A stretch of DNA of 64,000 nt from assembly GCF_963675165.1 (NCBI RefSeq), contig NC_087390.1, positions 4,411,301 through 4,475,300 of the forward strand. The letters run 5' to 3'. The notes below the pieces were generated by a model that saw nothing but the letters and a program-made list of their open reading frames with translations, was not told where the DNA came from and searched no databases. Made by a program: the position numbers and the translations under genes. Source of the stretch: Halichondria panicea (taxonomy: Eukaryota > Porifera > Demospongiae > Suberitida > Halichondriidae). Position 1 is the first letter of the stretch; every line of letters starts with the position of its first letter. This document shows, one piece after another, positions 1 through 12,329 of this stretch.

Positions 1-171
1 GAGCCGGAATACTCTACTGTACACGTGGCTCGCAGAATAGGCGTGTTTTAAATTGCTGAAAGAGATGATGTCTCAAGGAAACACAACTTTCTTATTTTGA
101 GGAGTTACTCGGCAAAAAGCCTCGTTTCAAGGCCTCAGTCACTGCAGATGCAATATAAAAGCATCACATGC

Positions 172-200
172 CACCACTTTGTTTCCAATCCCTCCTTTTG
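172..200. repeat. Solo end of a GTTTCCAATCCCTC-type element
   Basis: The motif GTTTCCAATCCCTC here matches the inner end of the long terminal inverted repeat of the 1.5 kb element at 21413-22950. A degenerate opposite end (CATAGAT then AGGATTGGAAGCG) lies near 2144-2175. The two could be the remains of one insertion around the first exons of the Kelch gene, or independent relics. No target duplication was found. Confidence 0.4.
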
Positions 201-300
201 TGTCTAACTGGCGCGTGCGCGTCTATATTTCCACAGCAACGCACTCTACGCGAATAAGTGATAAGCGCCTATTAGTGGTATGTTTTATTCTCCCGTGCAG

Positions 301-3300
301 ACTCTGGACATCTTCCATCCCTCAACAACTCTGAAGTGGGAGGAATGTCCCTCTCTACCAGTGGGGATGAGCGATGCCTCTTCAGTGTATCTGAATAGAA
401 CACTCTATGTTGGAGGTGGATTTACTGATGAACCCGGTTCGAAGGCGGAATCTGCACTGTACTCATTTAAACTTGGAGTTGACAGCACATGGACAGTGAC
501 AGACACACCCACCTATTGGTATACCCTTGTCGCCCATGACTCTGAACTGCTGCTAGTGGGTGGGAGAGAGTGTTCTACGGACGAGATAACAAACGAAGTG
601 TTCACGATGAGGGATGGACAGTTTGTTAAAGTATTGCCTTCTATGAAGGAGAAACGAACTTCACCATCTGCTGTCAGTAGTGGGTCTGCACTAGTTGTGG
701 CTGGAGGGTATGGTACCTCAGAAAATCTCTCTTCTGTGGAAGTGCTCAAAGATGGCCAGTGGACGACTGCACCCTCCCTACCAAGTGCAGGGTTTAGCAT
801 GAAATCTGCTCTCCATGGTGGCCAGTGGTACCTGATCCAGCAAGAAGGGAAAGTATTTCATGCAACACTACAATCACTCGTCTCTAGTATCGACAAATTA
901 CCGTGGGAGTCGCTACCTGATGCTCCAAATGAGGGTTTAGCTGCTGCCTTCTTTGGTGGCCATCTCTTGTCCATTGGAGCAGGGGATAATCGTAACCAAG
1001 TAACAGCTATCCATGCCTTCTCCTCCATCTTCCAGTCCTGGGAACATGTTTCAGAGGATTCTGACCTACTTGTACAACTGGTTAACCCGACAGCCATTGT
1101 CTTATCAAGCGATCAACTAATTTTGATCAATCAGAATGAAGTATTCCATGGACAACTTATTGGTGAGTTGGTGTAACTTGTATGCATGTACAACTGCCTT
1201 GTACAATTGCAGGAATAAACTTATTAATTTCATATAATTTGCAGTGAATCCCTTTGATGTCGACAGTCAGTTCACTGTAAGAGATATAGATTGCCTCAAA
1301 CCCTCAGCAGGAATATCTCTGATAGAGGAGCTTGTACAGCACACGCCCACTGCCTTCCCAGTTGTTGCTGGTGTGAATGTTCGTGCAATGTACAACCTCA
1401 TCTTGAGAGAGTGGGAATCAGGGCGTGGATCACGCCCACCCACATGGACAGAGCTTTTCAGAGCTCTCGAGGAGATGGGCTTGAGTGAGCTGGCTGGTCG
1501 GATGGAGAAGTATTTGAGAGGATTGGTTCCTGAGGACCGACCGCGACCACCCCCTGATGAAGAAGGTGACTAATTACCGTATAGCGCAAAATTTTTGAGG
1601 CAGTTAAATTTCGTGAAATGGCTAAATTTCAATGACACTGTGCCTTTCGTTAGCTAAGCATTGCGTGGATGTAATTTTCGTAGAAGATTGCTTCCATTAG
1701 ATAATAGTTTGTTTTAATTGTTTACAGACGGGACACCAGAGCAAAATAAAAAAATCAGCATTCTGGCAGAAAATACTCTACTGAAGGAGACAAACCAGCA
1801 CCTTGAAGAACAGCTTGCTCGTTTGAAATCGGCGGAAGAGCAATTGGGCCCAGTCAAGAAGGAACGATCATCCGACAAAGGTTTGAAACAATTTTTGTAT
1901 ATACATGCAATGAACTTGAACTTTTTTGAGGTAGATTATCGATCACCCTCATATGCATGTATGTCGACCACAATGATCATAAGTCCAGCTATCCTAAATA
2001 CAGGCTCCGCTCCCTATAGTTATAATCAATTGTCTTTCCTGATCAATTGTCCTTCCTGTTTGCTTATTTGCATGCTTTTTGGTTCTTTCGGAAATCCTAA
2101 CAACTTCCAATGTTTTATACAGTGGATCGAATCTCCATATAACCATAGATAGAACAGGAGAGGATTGGAAGCGACCGGGCCTCCCTGTGTAAATAGTTGA
2201 AACACTCTGCATTAATGTTTTCTTGGGGTTGACCGTTTAGTGGTTGTACTTAGCTCTCCTATTCGGGCTGGGAGGTACTCTAGAGAAGTAAATTTACACC
2301 ACTGACTAGCTCTAAGCCCGTTGTTGACTTTTAACTACTCTTTTAACTAGGGTGGGTTTATAATCGATTCAAAATACCCTTGTGCAAGAACTTCGAAGCA
2401 AAAGAGGGGATGGGAATTTATTCAAGATTAACGTATTTTTACGAGGGTACGGTATGCTCTATGAGTCAATTCCTGCTGCTATGAACTTGCTAACTGTTTC
2501 TCTAGGTCACATGTTTACAGGTTTTGCAATAATTTCTGGGTGAGTCCAGAGGAGGTCCGACATGTGTGCACGAATCACACAAGTTCAGTGCATTATGGTA
2601 ACATGATAATATCCAGGCCAAATACACTAGCATTTGTGCACGCATGCCAAGTCAGAGGAGGTTGAACATGTGTCATCATTCATGTGACATTCCTAAAGTT
2701 TTTTCTCGTGTTACCACAGATACTGAACAATTGTACAAAAATATTGCTATGTCCGACTGTATTGAGTCTGACTAGCTGTTGCCTGCATGGTCGGAGGATT
2801 AGCTAGATCTCAGCTTTTTGGTAGCCACCTTTGAGAGTCTGTCATATCGTTTTGCAGTAAAATGTGAAGAACCAGTCTCACAGCTACCACCTTTGGGACT
2901 GTCTACTACACAGCACCATGCAATACCATTCAGTGAGTTAGGTACCTCATTTGCATTGTTCTATACTGTTACCTCCACTCAGACCTCCCTGGTGTTGAAG
3001 TTGTGGCCAACACTTTTGTGATCGTCACCAACTCACCCCAAACCTTCCACTGGGATGGCTATGGGTTCAGCCTCCACGTACCACAGGGGTCCCTGCCAGC
3101 TGGTGTTGACCAGTGTCGACTAGACATCAAGGCCAGTGTAGCTGGACAGTACCAGTTTCCTGACAATCTCCAGTTAGTCAGCAGTGTCTTCTGGATGCGT
3201 CCTCATCCCTCGGGTCGATTTCAACAGCAGCTGACAGTCGAGATACAGCACTGTGCCAAGATGACCAGCTCGATATCCACAAAGCTCTCATTTGTGAGAG

Positions 3301-4553
3301 CACATTGCTCCCAGGAGTGTCTCCCCTACACATTCAAGCAACTCGAAGGGCGTGGCTCGTTCACTGAGCACAGCTCGTACGGTTGTTTGAGTGTGAATCA
3401 TTTCAGTTCATATGCAATAGCTGCGGAGGGTGATGTTGATCTACAGTATGTCGCTAGTCTATACTACCTGAAGGCTGACCCTCGGTCTGTTGAGATTCAT
3501 TTCACAGTCAATGTTGATGATGAAGTACATAATGCTGTGAGTGACAGATTGTATTGTGTTTTGTGTGTGCTTCTTTGTGAGTAACAGGTATTTTGTGCAC
3601 CTAAATTTCAATACGTACGTATTAATTGACCATGCATTTGTATTGATTCATAAGACTATTAAATAGGAAACACGGAAACACTTTGACATGCTGGGGGCGA
3701 AAGAGAAGCTGAGTTTGGGAGTGGAGTTTGATACAGAGTTTGATAACTCAACTATTTCACTGGATGTTCCATTATCCAGCGGTATTGATATCAATGAATG
3801 GAGTCTACTACCACTTGTTACACCAAAGGTAATGTTTGTAAGTGTTATCAAGTTTGGTTCTATATTTTAAGGTTGCAGATATCGAAGAAAAGAGTCGACT
3901 CATTCAAGCCAGGGAGAAAAGTTCCATCCACAATATTGCTAGCAATACTCTCTGAGAGTAGTTGGAACCGCAAGGTACCAAGACGCTCACACCTAATAAC
4001 ATTGAAAGGAACAAAGGACCCAGATAATCAAATAAGGATAGTGTTGGACCCAGTGGATCCAAAAGAAGGTATTTGAATTGTATGCACTTCTGCTTCAGAT
4101 ACAAAACACGTTTATGTAGGCCTCGTGCGTCTTTCTCAAGTGATCAACTCCATGAGTGTAGTGGCAGTCTCAAATCCCCCAGGCTCCCAGGTTGGACAAC
4201 CCATTGGTGCATCTGAACAATCTTCTATCACAGTTGCTGAAATTGTGAGACATGTGGGCATTAGTGAGGAGGACCTTGATCGAGAATGTTCCAATGAACA
4301 ATTGCAAAAAATCGGTACTTTCCTACCATATTGGCCCAAGTTTGCTGAGGCCCTACTCCTGACAAATGCACAAATTACAGGAATTCAGAACAATCCCAAC
4401 ATCGACTACGAAATGAAGGCAGAGAAAGTGCTAGAATTATGGCATAGGAGAGACATCTTCAAAGCAACTTATCGTCGTCTCGTTGAAATCTGTCTCCTAA
4501 GATTCAAGGATGGTGAATCAGTAGAGAAGATATGCTTACTGGTGAAAGGTTAG
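301..4553 (+). CDS. Kelch / death-fold / coiled-coil / ZU5 / UPA-like / Death-domain protein (5' end missing)
   Basis: Eight exons join with one open frame: 301-1162, 1245-1565, 1728-1880, 2858-2932, 2983-3536, 3667-3828, 3879-4068 and 4120-4553, all with AG/GT borders (2751 nt, 916 aa plus stop). Exon 1 encodes Kelch-type repeats (several VGG/AGG turns, WxxxxxLP motifs). Exon 2 ends in a death-fold helix pattern (PTWTELFRALEEMGLSELA). Exon 3 is a Gln/Glu/Lys-rich coiled coil. Exon 5 is a ZU5 domain (YGFSLHVPQGSLP, CRLDIKASVAGQYQFP). Exons 6-7 occupy the place of a UPA domain. The last exon is a Death domain with the helix core LELWHRR. ZU5-UPA-Death is the known cassette of UNC5 and PIDD, so a cytoplasmic adaptor or signalling role is likely; Kelch repeats would bind a partner. 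The frame starts at a splice acceptor (position 300), so an upstream start exon was not found. An inverted paralogue lies at 37048-44806. Confidence 0.85.
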
Positions 4554-6143
4554 TTCATGCACTGTATTATTATGTAGTACCTATGCATCTCGTTCCTGGC
4601 CCGGCTATCTACTGTAATGCTAGGTAGAAAAGAGGGCTTTTGTACCTATACTGTACCTATAATGCATGGGTGATAGTGCGCAGAACCAAGTTCTGACATT
4701 CAACCACATACAGGGGTAGATGAAATTTGGCTTCAAACGCGCATGCAAGCCTTCTCAACCATCACGACGTCAATAGAGATAGACCTTGGTAGATTATGCT
4801 CAAAACATTGCCTTTTTTTATTAGCGTAGCTATGCCGTTGGTGAGTTACAATAGTAATCATTATAGCGAATCTGTAAATTCCAAAACTGCCGTATAATAT
4901 CGCGAAATTTTCGACTTAAAATGTTCATGGAAATGACTGTAAAAACATTTCATTGGTCAAATGACGTTAAGTACTGAGGCTTGGATCTCTGCTTTTTGAG
5001 CAAATTGGCAAAAATAAAATTTGGCACCCCCTGAAAAAACGTTTTAAACTTACGCAAGAGAAGTGTAGAAATCCAATTAGTGACCCTAAGGTCAAGTGGT
5101 TCCTCCTTTCTCTGATGCTAAACTAGCAATTCAATTGGAGTGGCCTAATTCAAGAGCCTCCAAACAATGTCCAGAGCTCCCAAATGTCCATATAGTCCCA
5201 GACTTGATGCAGTTGCCGTCTTCAGTGGAGAGAACGAAATAATTATAGCAAGCTGCTCGAGTATGAACAATTAGATTTCGGACGAAGGTTTAAGCTGTAC
5301 AAGTATATTATTTTACCTCAAATGACAAGGCACACTAGGGGTGGGTACATCATGCTTTTAAAGTGCGTCAACATTCACTGATTTAATACAAGAATAGTGT
5401 GACATTTTCGAGGCACTTAAATTTTGTGGAATGGCCTGGCCTCTAAAAGAATTTCGTTGAATAAATTTCGTGGATTACCTACTGGAAGCATTCCAAGGTC
5501 ACGTCTTTAATCTTTGATTAAACAACAATTTGCATGCTAACCCACAAAAACAGCGGTAAATTAACCATACTGTAAATTCTTTTGTTGTACTTAAAATTAC
5601 ACTAGACTCTAATTATACCTCAGGATTTGGTTTGACGATCTGTTCAAGTAGGTCAGATCTCGGCAGAATTTAACTGCTGTAGTATGTACTGTTATAAGAC
5701 ATGCATCATGTTTGCAATGCTGCTGAACAATTAAAGTGTGTCCAAAATTATATATGCCTGCATATGTGCCCACCCCCTAATGCACACACCCCCACAGCTA
5801 ACAGAGTGTGAGAAACAACTACAGCAAAGCAAATTAAGTTGAAACAATTTTTAATAATTATAATAGTGGCAGATTTATAATTATGATAACACTGATTTTA
5901 CTAATGTGAATCTACGTACATGTATAATTATTTATAGTGGAATGGTTCGGAACAGTTTATTGCGCTGCGCGCAGCAATAAAAATGTCTGCTGAAATTGCT
6001 ATAATTATGATTATAATTAGCAGTGAATGACTGAGACAGAATACGTAAAGAGGTAATTTCATGACTATAAGTGTGACTAGTGTGTATAAAAGCACAAACA
6101 TTGCACAAAGTTGGTAAACACAAAATAATTAGAATGAATGCAT
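4554..6143. other. Intergenic stretch with fragments of a dispersed repeat
   Basis: No coding exon was recognised. Pieces resembling one dispersed repeat (CCGTATA near GCGAAATTTTCGA, then AAATTTCGTGGA) lie near 4890-4915 and 5398-5480, and another just after a Kelch-gene exon at 1576-1625. The rest is AT-rich and holds nothing I can name. Confidence 0.5.
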
Positions 6144-6225
6144 AGTGTTAGTGAGACACTAACAGCATCAAAAACTATTCATTGGTGTTAGTGAGACACT
6201 AATAACGATCAAATAACGATCAAAA
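6144..6225. repeat. Duplicated TTAGTGAGACACTAA stem-loop in the NLR 3' flank
   Basis: The 15-mer TTAGTGAGACACTAA (6-bp arms, 3-nt loop) occurs twice, about 37 bp apart, each followed by a copy of CAAAAAC/ACTATTCAT-like sequence. The pair sits immediately downstream of the NLR stop codon, which is on the minus strand, so it would lie in the 3' UTR. This may be a simple tandem duplication or an mRNA stem-loop. Confidence 0.5.
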
Positions 6226-6230
6226 ACAAA

Positions 6231-9200
6231 CTATTCATAAGGCCATACATCTGATGACGTAAAATTGTGTGCTATTGTGTTCAACTTTGAACTTATTTTC
6301 TCGATAAATTTGATGCGTTCACTCTTTCGTACATCATCCATCAAGATCGATCCATATTCAATTGGTTCAAATTCTGCAGGGAGGCTAAGTGTTTCAAGAG
6401 TCTTGTTGTCATCTTGTAGTGCACTGATCAGTCTTAGAGCTCCCACATGCCCAATTTGTTTGTTGTGTGAAAGGCAAAGCATTTTTAATGAAGTGTTTAC
6501 TGCAAGCATTGAAGCCAGAGCAGCAGCTCCATTCATATTGATGGGATTACAGCGAAGATCCAATCCAAGGAGAGTTCGATTTTCCTCCAGCCCATTGGAC
6601 AGCAGTTCAGCTGCTTCACCATCGATTGAACAATTATTAATTCCTAACGTTTTTAAAGATGAGTTAGTAGAAAGAGCAACAGAAAGCATTTCTACTACTT
6701 CTGTTGAGAGATTGTTGAAAGAAAGCTCCAAATGGGTAAGAAACTTCGAAAAAGCAACGGTGCTAATCAGTAATTGAAGGGACTCATTCTCAAAAATGTT
6801 TTGTGTAAAATACAATGTAAACTCAGACTGAGATCGTGAACTCAAATATTTACATAATCCAACCATATCAGAGGATGAGATGACAGTCGTTTGGATTCCA
6901 ATGTGAACAAGGTTAGGGTGAAAAGGAAATAGACTTTCAAACATTGATGCTACATTACAAGACACATTTGAAGTTATTGTAAATTGTTTCAATTCCGTTA
7001 GCCGGCCATCACATAAAATATCTTGAACAACAGAACCAACAGGTTCACATGCCGTAATTATCAGTCGATAGATGGAAAAGATATGTTTGGGAAGGGAAAA
7101 GAACAATTTAAGGTTATCCACAGAGGCATCCCTAATCACTAGTCCCCATATGTGGCCCTGGTAAAACTCATCGGGATTGAAAAAGAGAGATGATAAATTT
7201 TGTAGACTGATGTTTAGATACCAACGGCAATTGCTGGAGCGAAGACAATACACTAGGGCATGTAGGTCAAGTGATGTACTTGTTAGGGCAGGACAATAAC
7301 TCACAGTCTCATTTCCCAAGAACTTGCATACATTCTTGGGGGATTGTGTCTCATACAACAAGTGCAAGTGAAATGTTGAGAGATATAGAATATCCGAGTC
7401 TGGAAGCTGAAGACAGTGCAGAACACTGTTGTTTAATCCAACCAGAAAGGTGATAAGCATAGAAAATTGTGGATCTTTGCTGTGAACTTCCAAAAACAAT
7501 TCTTGCACTTGAGATGGTTGTCTTGAGAGATGGTAAGCTGCTAGGAACTCCTGGATTGTGAAATGGAGGAAGCTGTGGGTTACAGTGGTACCAGTATTTA
7601 TGGTGAGTTCAGTTGAGGACTGCATGAGACCCAGGAAATCAAAACACTCGTACAAAGCTGCTTCTGAATTGGTGAACGTGACTTGAACAGTCAGCTTGGT
7701 GAAGCTCATGAAAGCTAGTAGGCAAAGCTGATGGAAATCGGTTTGTACTGGTTCGGGCAAACTACTAAGATAGACAACGCTGACATGGTTAAGATCGGGA
7801 TTTACATGTACCTTCATGTAGCGGAGCAAAAGGCCCTCAACAAGAGCTGTGTAGAGCTGGGTCAACGTGCTAGGGATAACTTGCCGAGAGCGATGAAATT
7901 GCTTGTAGATCTGAACGACAAAAGCGGCATTCAGTGGTATGTGCATGATGGACTCCAGCTGAGGGTGGGAGCGGAGGTACTCCATGAACTCTGTCTTTTC
8001 CTCCTCTGTGAAAGCATGTGAAATGTACCTCAATATGTCATCTCTCGTGAATCCTAAGATTTCTACCTGTCGAGAAATCTGTTCGCCACACTTTTCCTCA
8101 AGTGTCTGCACAGCCCAGGGTCTACTGGTTACTATGATGGTAACTTTGGGAAGAGATTCACCTTGAAGCAAGTTAGAAAGAGGCATGCCATCAGCTAAAC
8201 AAGAAGCTGGAAGCTCGTCTATTCCTTCCATCAGGATGAGAATGCCTTTTCCGCTACTAGAAACAGCTGACCTTGCAACTTCTTTGGAAAAATCAGCATC
8301 TTCTGAGAAGAAGAGATTGCTGAGTTTAGTTGCTTCTCTCACTCTTGTATCACGCATGCGCAACAAAACAACCAGATCATACTGCTGATAAATCTTCCCT
8401 TTGGCCCACTTTCTACAAAACTTCCATGCAAAAGTCGACTTGCCTATTCCTGGGACCCCTTGAATGATTATGGCCCTTGGTAGTGAGCCATCTTTTTCAG
8501 TTAAAAGGTCTTCCATTGAAATGGGATTCATGCTATTGTTTTGCATATACTCATCAATCGATTCGGATCTATTTAGCTTACACGATGCTAAATTAAAGCA
8601 ATCTTTTTCAATTTCAATAGTAGCTAGCTTGATGATCTTTTTACAAGGAGCAGGAGGCCATTTTCCTTTGGTGGGGAGCTTTGATCGAAGGTACACATCT
8701 CTTAGGTAAGTTGCATATTTTCCAATAGTTGATGTGGGTGGAGGCATGTGCACGGTGGAAGAGGATTGAGAGTCGGTAGAGTACTTGCCTATTAAGAGAT
8801 GATAATTATTATGAAAGCATAAATTATAAATATAGGTGGCTTCACAAGACAGTTTGCCAACCAAGCATGCTGAATTCAAGCATACATACCGTACTCAAGT
8901 GAATTAAGGACTGGGTCCTTCAATTATTGCTGATTCAGCTAAAACGAAGCTCCGCCCACGCTTTTTACCAGCAATTGTGCATAAAAATGGATCTCAAACT
9001 GCTTAAATCTTTAGCTCTAATTCCGGAGTCCTAAACGCTCCTTGAAGCACTTACTTTTTAGTGTAGTAGCTAGTTCTAAGGCTAGTACAAACAGTAATAT
9101 TCGGAAGGAGCTGTTTCTTCAACTAAAGGTGAGATATTCTATAAAACATAGTTTTCTAGCTTAATTTTTTACATGTAAAAGCTAATAACTTACTCTACGT

Positions 9201-12200
9201 AGTGCAGACGGCTCCTTACGAATATTACTGTGTGTACTAGCCTTAGAACTAACTACTACACCAACAGTAATATTCGGAAGGAGCTGTTTCTTCAACTAAA
9301 GGTGAGATATTCTATAAAACATAGTTTTCTAGCTTAATTTTTTACATGTAAAAGCTAATAACTTACTCTACGTAGTGCAGACGGCTCCTTTCGAATATTA
9401 CTGTGTGTACTAGCCTTAGAACTAACTACTACACTAAAAAGTCAGTGCTTCAAGGAGCGTTTAGGACTCCGGAATTAGAGCTAAAGATTTAAGCAGTTTG
9501 AGATCCATTTTTATGCACAATTGCTGGTAAAAAGCGTGGGCGGAGCTTCGTTTTAGCTGAATCAGCAATAATTAAAGGACCCAGTCCTTAATTCACCTGA
9601 GTATTACTAGAATGTTTTGCAAGCATTAAACATAGTTTGCGAGCATTGATCCCTTTGGCTAAAATAAGTACTGGTAATTACACACGATCCTTGCCAGAAC
9701 GTAATAGCAAGATCGCAAAGGGTTAATTTTCTGCTGATTTAGCTCAATCGCAAACGTTTTTCATCAGCAAGCATACAAATTATTATGGGGCACCGTTAGT
9801 CTAAAATTAAATTATCATGTTGCATGACTGTTCGTGTATTTGAATTTTCATCATAGACAATAATACGACTTCTATACAATTAATCACTCGAGGACGTTTT
9901 GAGCTCAAGATTTGGTGGTTTTGCGGATTGCATCTTGGTAGAAACAGAGCACTGACGTGCTAAATCCCTGGCGATAACGTCTCACAACTATAGAGTGTTG
10001 TGAAAATCAGTTGGAAACCTATAGCAGCAACTAACACAGGGCAATACAATTAAAACTATACCAGATTATTACTCCTTGATTTCAAGTGCATACTGCAGTT
10101 TTTGTACTCTGATTTAATCAAATATTATGCGAAGGTAACTATTACTTCGAATTGCTTTGAACTAGCTAGCTTGCACAGTGCATAGTAGTATAGTAGTGGC
10201 ATGTCCATCTGGAAAGACTCTTTTGATACTGTTATCTGTCTGATCATGCTGAGAGTATATGTGAGAATGAGGTGGACTTGGACTCATTACCCGAGGCGCG
10301 TGGGCGGCCATGGGTATTAGTAGTCTGTCAGTTTGTCTGTCTGTTTGTTTGTGATTTCTGAGTCTGCTCACCTGGATGCCATGGCGCTGCCTTTACGTTC
10401 GAAACAGATTCTAGCTTTATTATCGAATAAAAGCTAAGTGCAAAACTTCCTTAGCTACTATACTTCCTTAGCTCTGACAGCCAACCCTAGAGGTGGGCTA
10501 TGTTGTGTATCAAGAATACAGTAACTCCTACTCTTCCCATTAGTACCTAGCCAGGGTTTCATCTAGTGGGGGGGGGGGGGGCGGCGGCATGAAATAGGGG
10601 GTATGGTCAACAAATGTGGGAGTGGCCCAAACATTTTGCCAAACCTTCCCCCCAAACTTTGAAATCCTGCAGTAGCTATGAGATGTTTATCTAGCTTTGT
10701 TTTTGAAGCTTGATCTTAGCATCTTCGTTGCCGTATTTGCAATTATCTTACTAAAAGTGGTCATCACCAGTGCGACTAATGAATATTATTAAGCTAATTA
10801 GTTTTTTGGACATTGAACTTCATTTTATATAGATCATTTTTATGTAGCATAAACTGTATAGTGCAGCAGTATAAACATTTATGATGGTGTTGAGAGCCAG
10901 ACCCGGGCCTTAAGTGCACAGGGTCGAACACCTGTAGAAAACCCTACATCCTAAGTACCTATTATGATACTCAGGTATATTAAGAGGACTGGACCTTCAA
11001 TTATTGCTAAATCAGCTAAAACGCAGCCACGCTAATATGTTTTGTGTGTAAAAAATTTCAGTTTAGCTACTTATCTTTTTTAGTTCTAAAAACGGCGGTC
11101 TAAATGTTCCTTTTAGCTCTTAATTATTAGTGTAGTAGGTAGCTCTTACCGTACAGCGGGTATATTTTGAGGGTATAAATGTTCGTGTTTTCGCTGATCC
11201 AGAATCTACCGCGAACACATTTATACCCAAGAATTTAATATCGCATGCATGCATGCTGTAGAAAGGCTGCTATCCACGAAAGTTTATATACCCACTATAT
11301 GGTGTTTGAACGCTATGACAAGGTAGTGGTGCATTGGTCAGACTAAGACTATAGGATCACAGCAGAGTCAGCAGAAATAAGCGTAAAATGTTATACAAAT
11401 AAGGCACCTGACATGCACTCTGGGAGCCCTGGACCGTTATTTGGATCACAGCAGAGGGAGTGTTAAAAGAAGGACACCAAGCAGAGTAGGCTCCCAGTAG
11501 CCAGCAAAGAAGCCTGGAGTCTCTTCCCATGAAAACAAATTATTATGTATCTACGTGGCTGTAATAGTTCCTCGAATTAAAGCCGCGTATGTTTAGCTAA
11601 CTCTATGGACAACGTGCAAGTTCAAGCTTGCTCGCTTTTATTCAACAACAAAGCTTTAACATCAAAATCTGCCACTATTAAAACCAATAACTGGTTGTGT
11701 GAAGGCTATCCATCTGTAAACGCACCGCTATGGCATCCAGGTGAGCAGGCTCAGAATCACAGACACAGACATAGACCAGTAGGCTACTATAATATGGGTG
11801 GCGGCCCACGCGTCTCGTTAATTGTAGACAACGGCACCCTATAACTTATTGCCACAAAATGACACGCACATAGGAAACTTGCAAGAATTCAAAAGTTTTA
11901 AGTTTTAAGCAGTATGGATACTCTTTGATAAGATAAATTCATAAAGCAAAAATCATCCAAAGCCTAAAAATGGCTCAGTATACTCGCCAATAGCACCCAA
12001 AAAACTTTTCACTTACCAATAGACGATGCAATGAGACTGGCGATTTCAGCATACACCAGCTCCTCTCTGAAGACGTCCAAGGCACTCTCAAACTTGTCCG
12101 GATGTACGTCCAGGTGAGCCATCACAGCTAGCATCAACTTGGATACCCTGAGAACTCTCGAGGCGGACGCATTTCCAACCATTTCCATTGTCTCGGTGGA

Positions 12201-12329
12201 AATTATCTGTCGACTGAAGAACTGAGCTCCCAACATAGGCAGGTCTGCTTCTTGTATGGATTTCACCAGTTTGTCATAGTGCTCACGGAAAGCCTTGGCT
12301 GCTGAGGTCTTGAAGTCTTGAGTGGCCAT
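6231..12329 (-). CDS. NLR-family receptor: CARD-like + NACHT + leucine-rich repeats
   Basis: Two exons, 12329-12017 and 8788-6231, join in phase 1 (ATTG|GTAAGT donor, TTAATAG|GC acceptor), giving 956 aa. Exon 1 (104 aa) begins MATQDFKTSAAKAFREHY and has the CARD-like spacing of hydrophobic helices (LPMLGAQFFSRQIIS). Exon 2 has a NACHT NTPase with Walker A GVPGIGKST at about residues 215-223 and Walker B GILILMEGIDELP at about 286-298. Ribonuclease-inhibitor-type leucine-rich repeats occupy about residues 795-925. The architecture is that of intracellular pattern-recognition receptors, and sponges have many with CARD or Death N-termini. Without splicing, exon 2 can be read back to an ATG at 8879, but the in-phase junction makes the spliced form more likely. 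The 3.2 kb intron is full of MITEs. CARD rather than Death is a judgement from pattern only. Confidence 0.87.
8894..9601. mobile_element. 708-bp foldback MITE in the NLR intron (TA target site)
   Basis: The ends are near-perfect inverted repeats of about 150 bp (CTCAAGTGAATTAAGGACTG at the left, its complement ending CACCTGAG at the right), flanked by TA on both sides. The centre carries a direct duplication of a block of about 165 bp (about 9088-9253 and 9265-9430), each itself able to fold. No coding capacity. A TA duplication points to a Tc1/mariner-type mobiliser (inference). Confidence 0.8.
10160..10440 (-). repeat. Dispersed repeat copy (complement of the 11.6 kb copy)
   Basis: Segments such as CTCACCTGGATGCCATGGCG and GGCGCGTGGGCGGCCATGGG are complementary to the copy at 11590-11845 and to the tandem copies at 45.94-46.66 kb. 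It lies in the NLR intron. It may be one arm of an old inverted pair with 11590-11845. Confidence 0.6.
10550..10690. repeat. Decayed poly-G MITE relic
   Basis: A run of 14 G is followed by text ending in CCCCCCAAACTTTGAAATCCTG, resembling the end of the element at 39173-39340 (TACTTCAAAATCCTGTATGACA). Termini are no longer clean, so this is a relic call only. Confidence 0.4.
10970..11150. mobile_element. Degenerate single-arm copy of the 8894-9601 MITE
   Basis: CTCAGGTATATTAAGAGGAC and the following CTTCAATTATTGCTAAATCA match the left arm of the 8894-9601 element with substitutions and small deletions, and the block ends near TTAGTGTAGTAGGTAGCTCT. Only one arm remains. It is in the same intron. 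Confidence 0.6.
11152..11310. repeat. Inverted repeat with a GGGTATAAATG hairpin
   Basis: GGGTATAAATGTTCG at 11171 pairs with CGAACACATTTATACCC ending near 11227, and the outer GGGTATAT pairs with ATATACCC near 11295. The preceding CCGTACAGC resembles the CCGTATAGC start seen at 1577, so this is likely a better-preserved copy of that dispersed family. Confidence 0.5.
11590..11845 (+). repeat. Dispersed repeat shared with 45.94-46.66 kb
   Basis: The block holding TGTGTGAAGGCTATCCAT, GCATCCAGGTGAG and GGGTGGCGGCCCACGCG recurs three times in tandem at 45.94-46.66 kb and inverted at 10160-10440. It contains a short open frame that I do not regard as a gene, because other copies do not keep it open. 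Confidence 0.6.

Noticed and set aside
6265-8709. Several plus-strand frames across the NLR
   Set aside because: Antisense shadows of the NACHT-LRR exon, with no motifs of their own.
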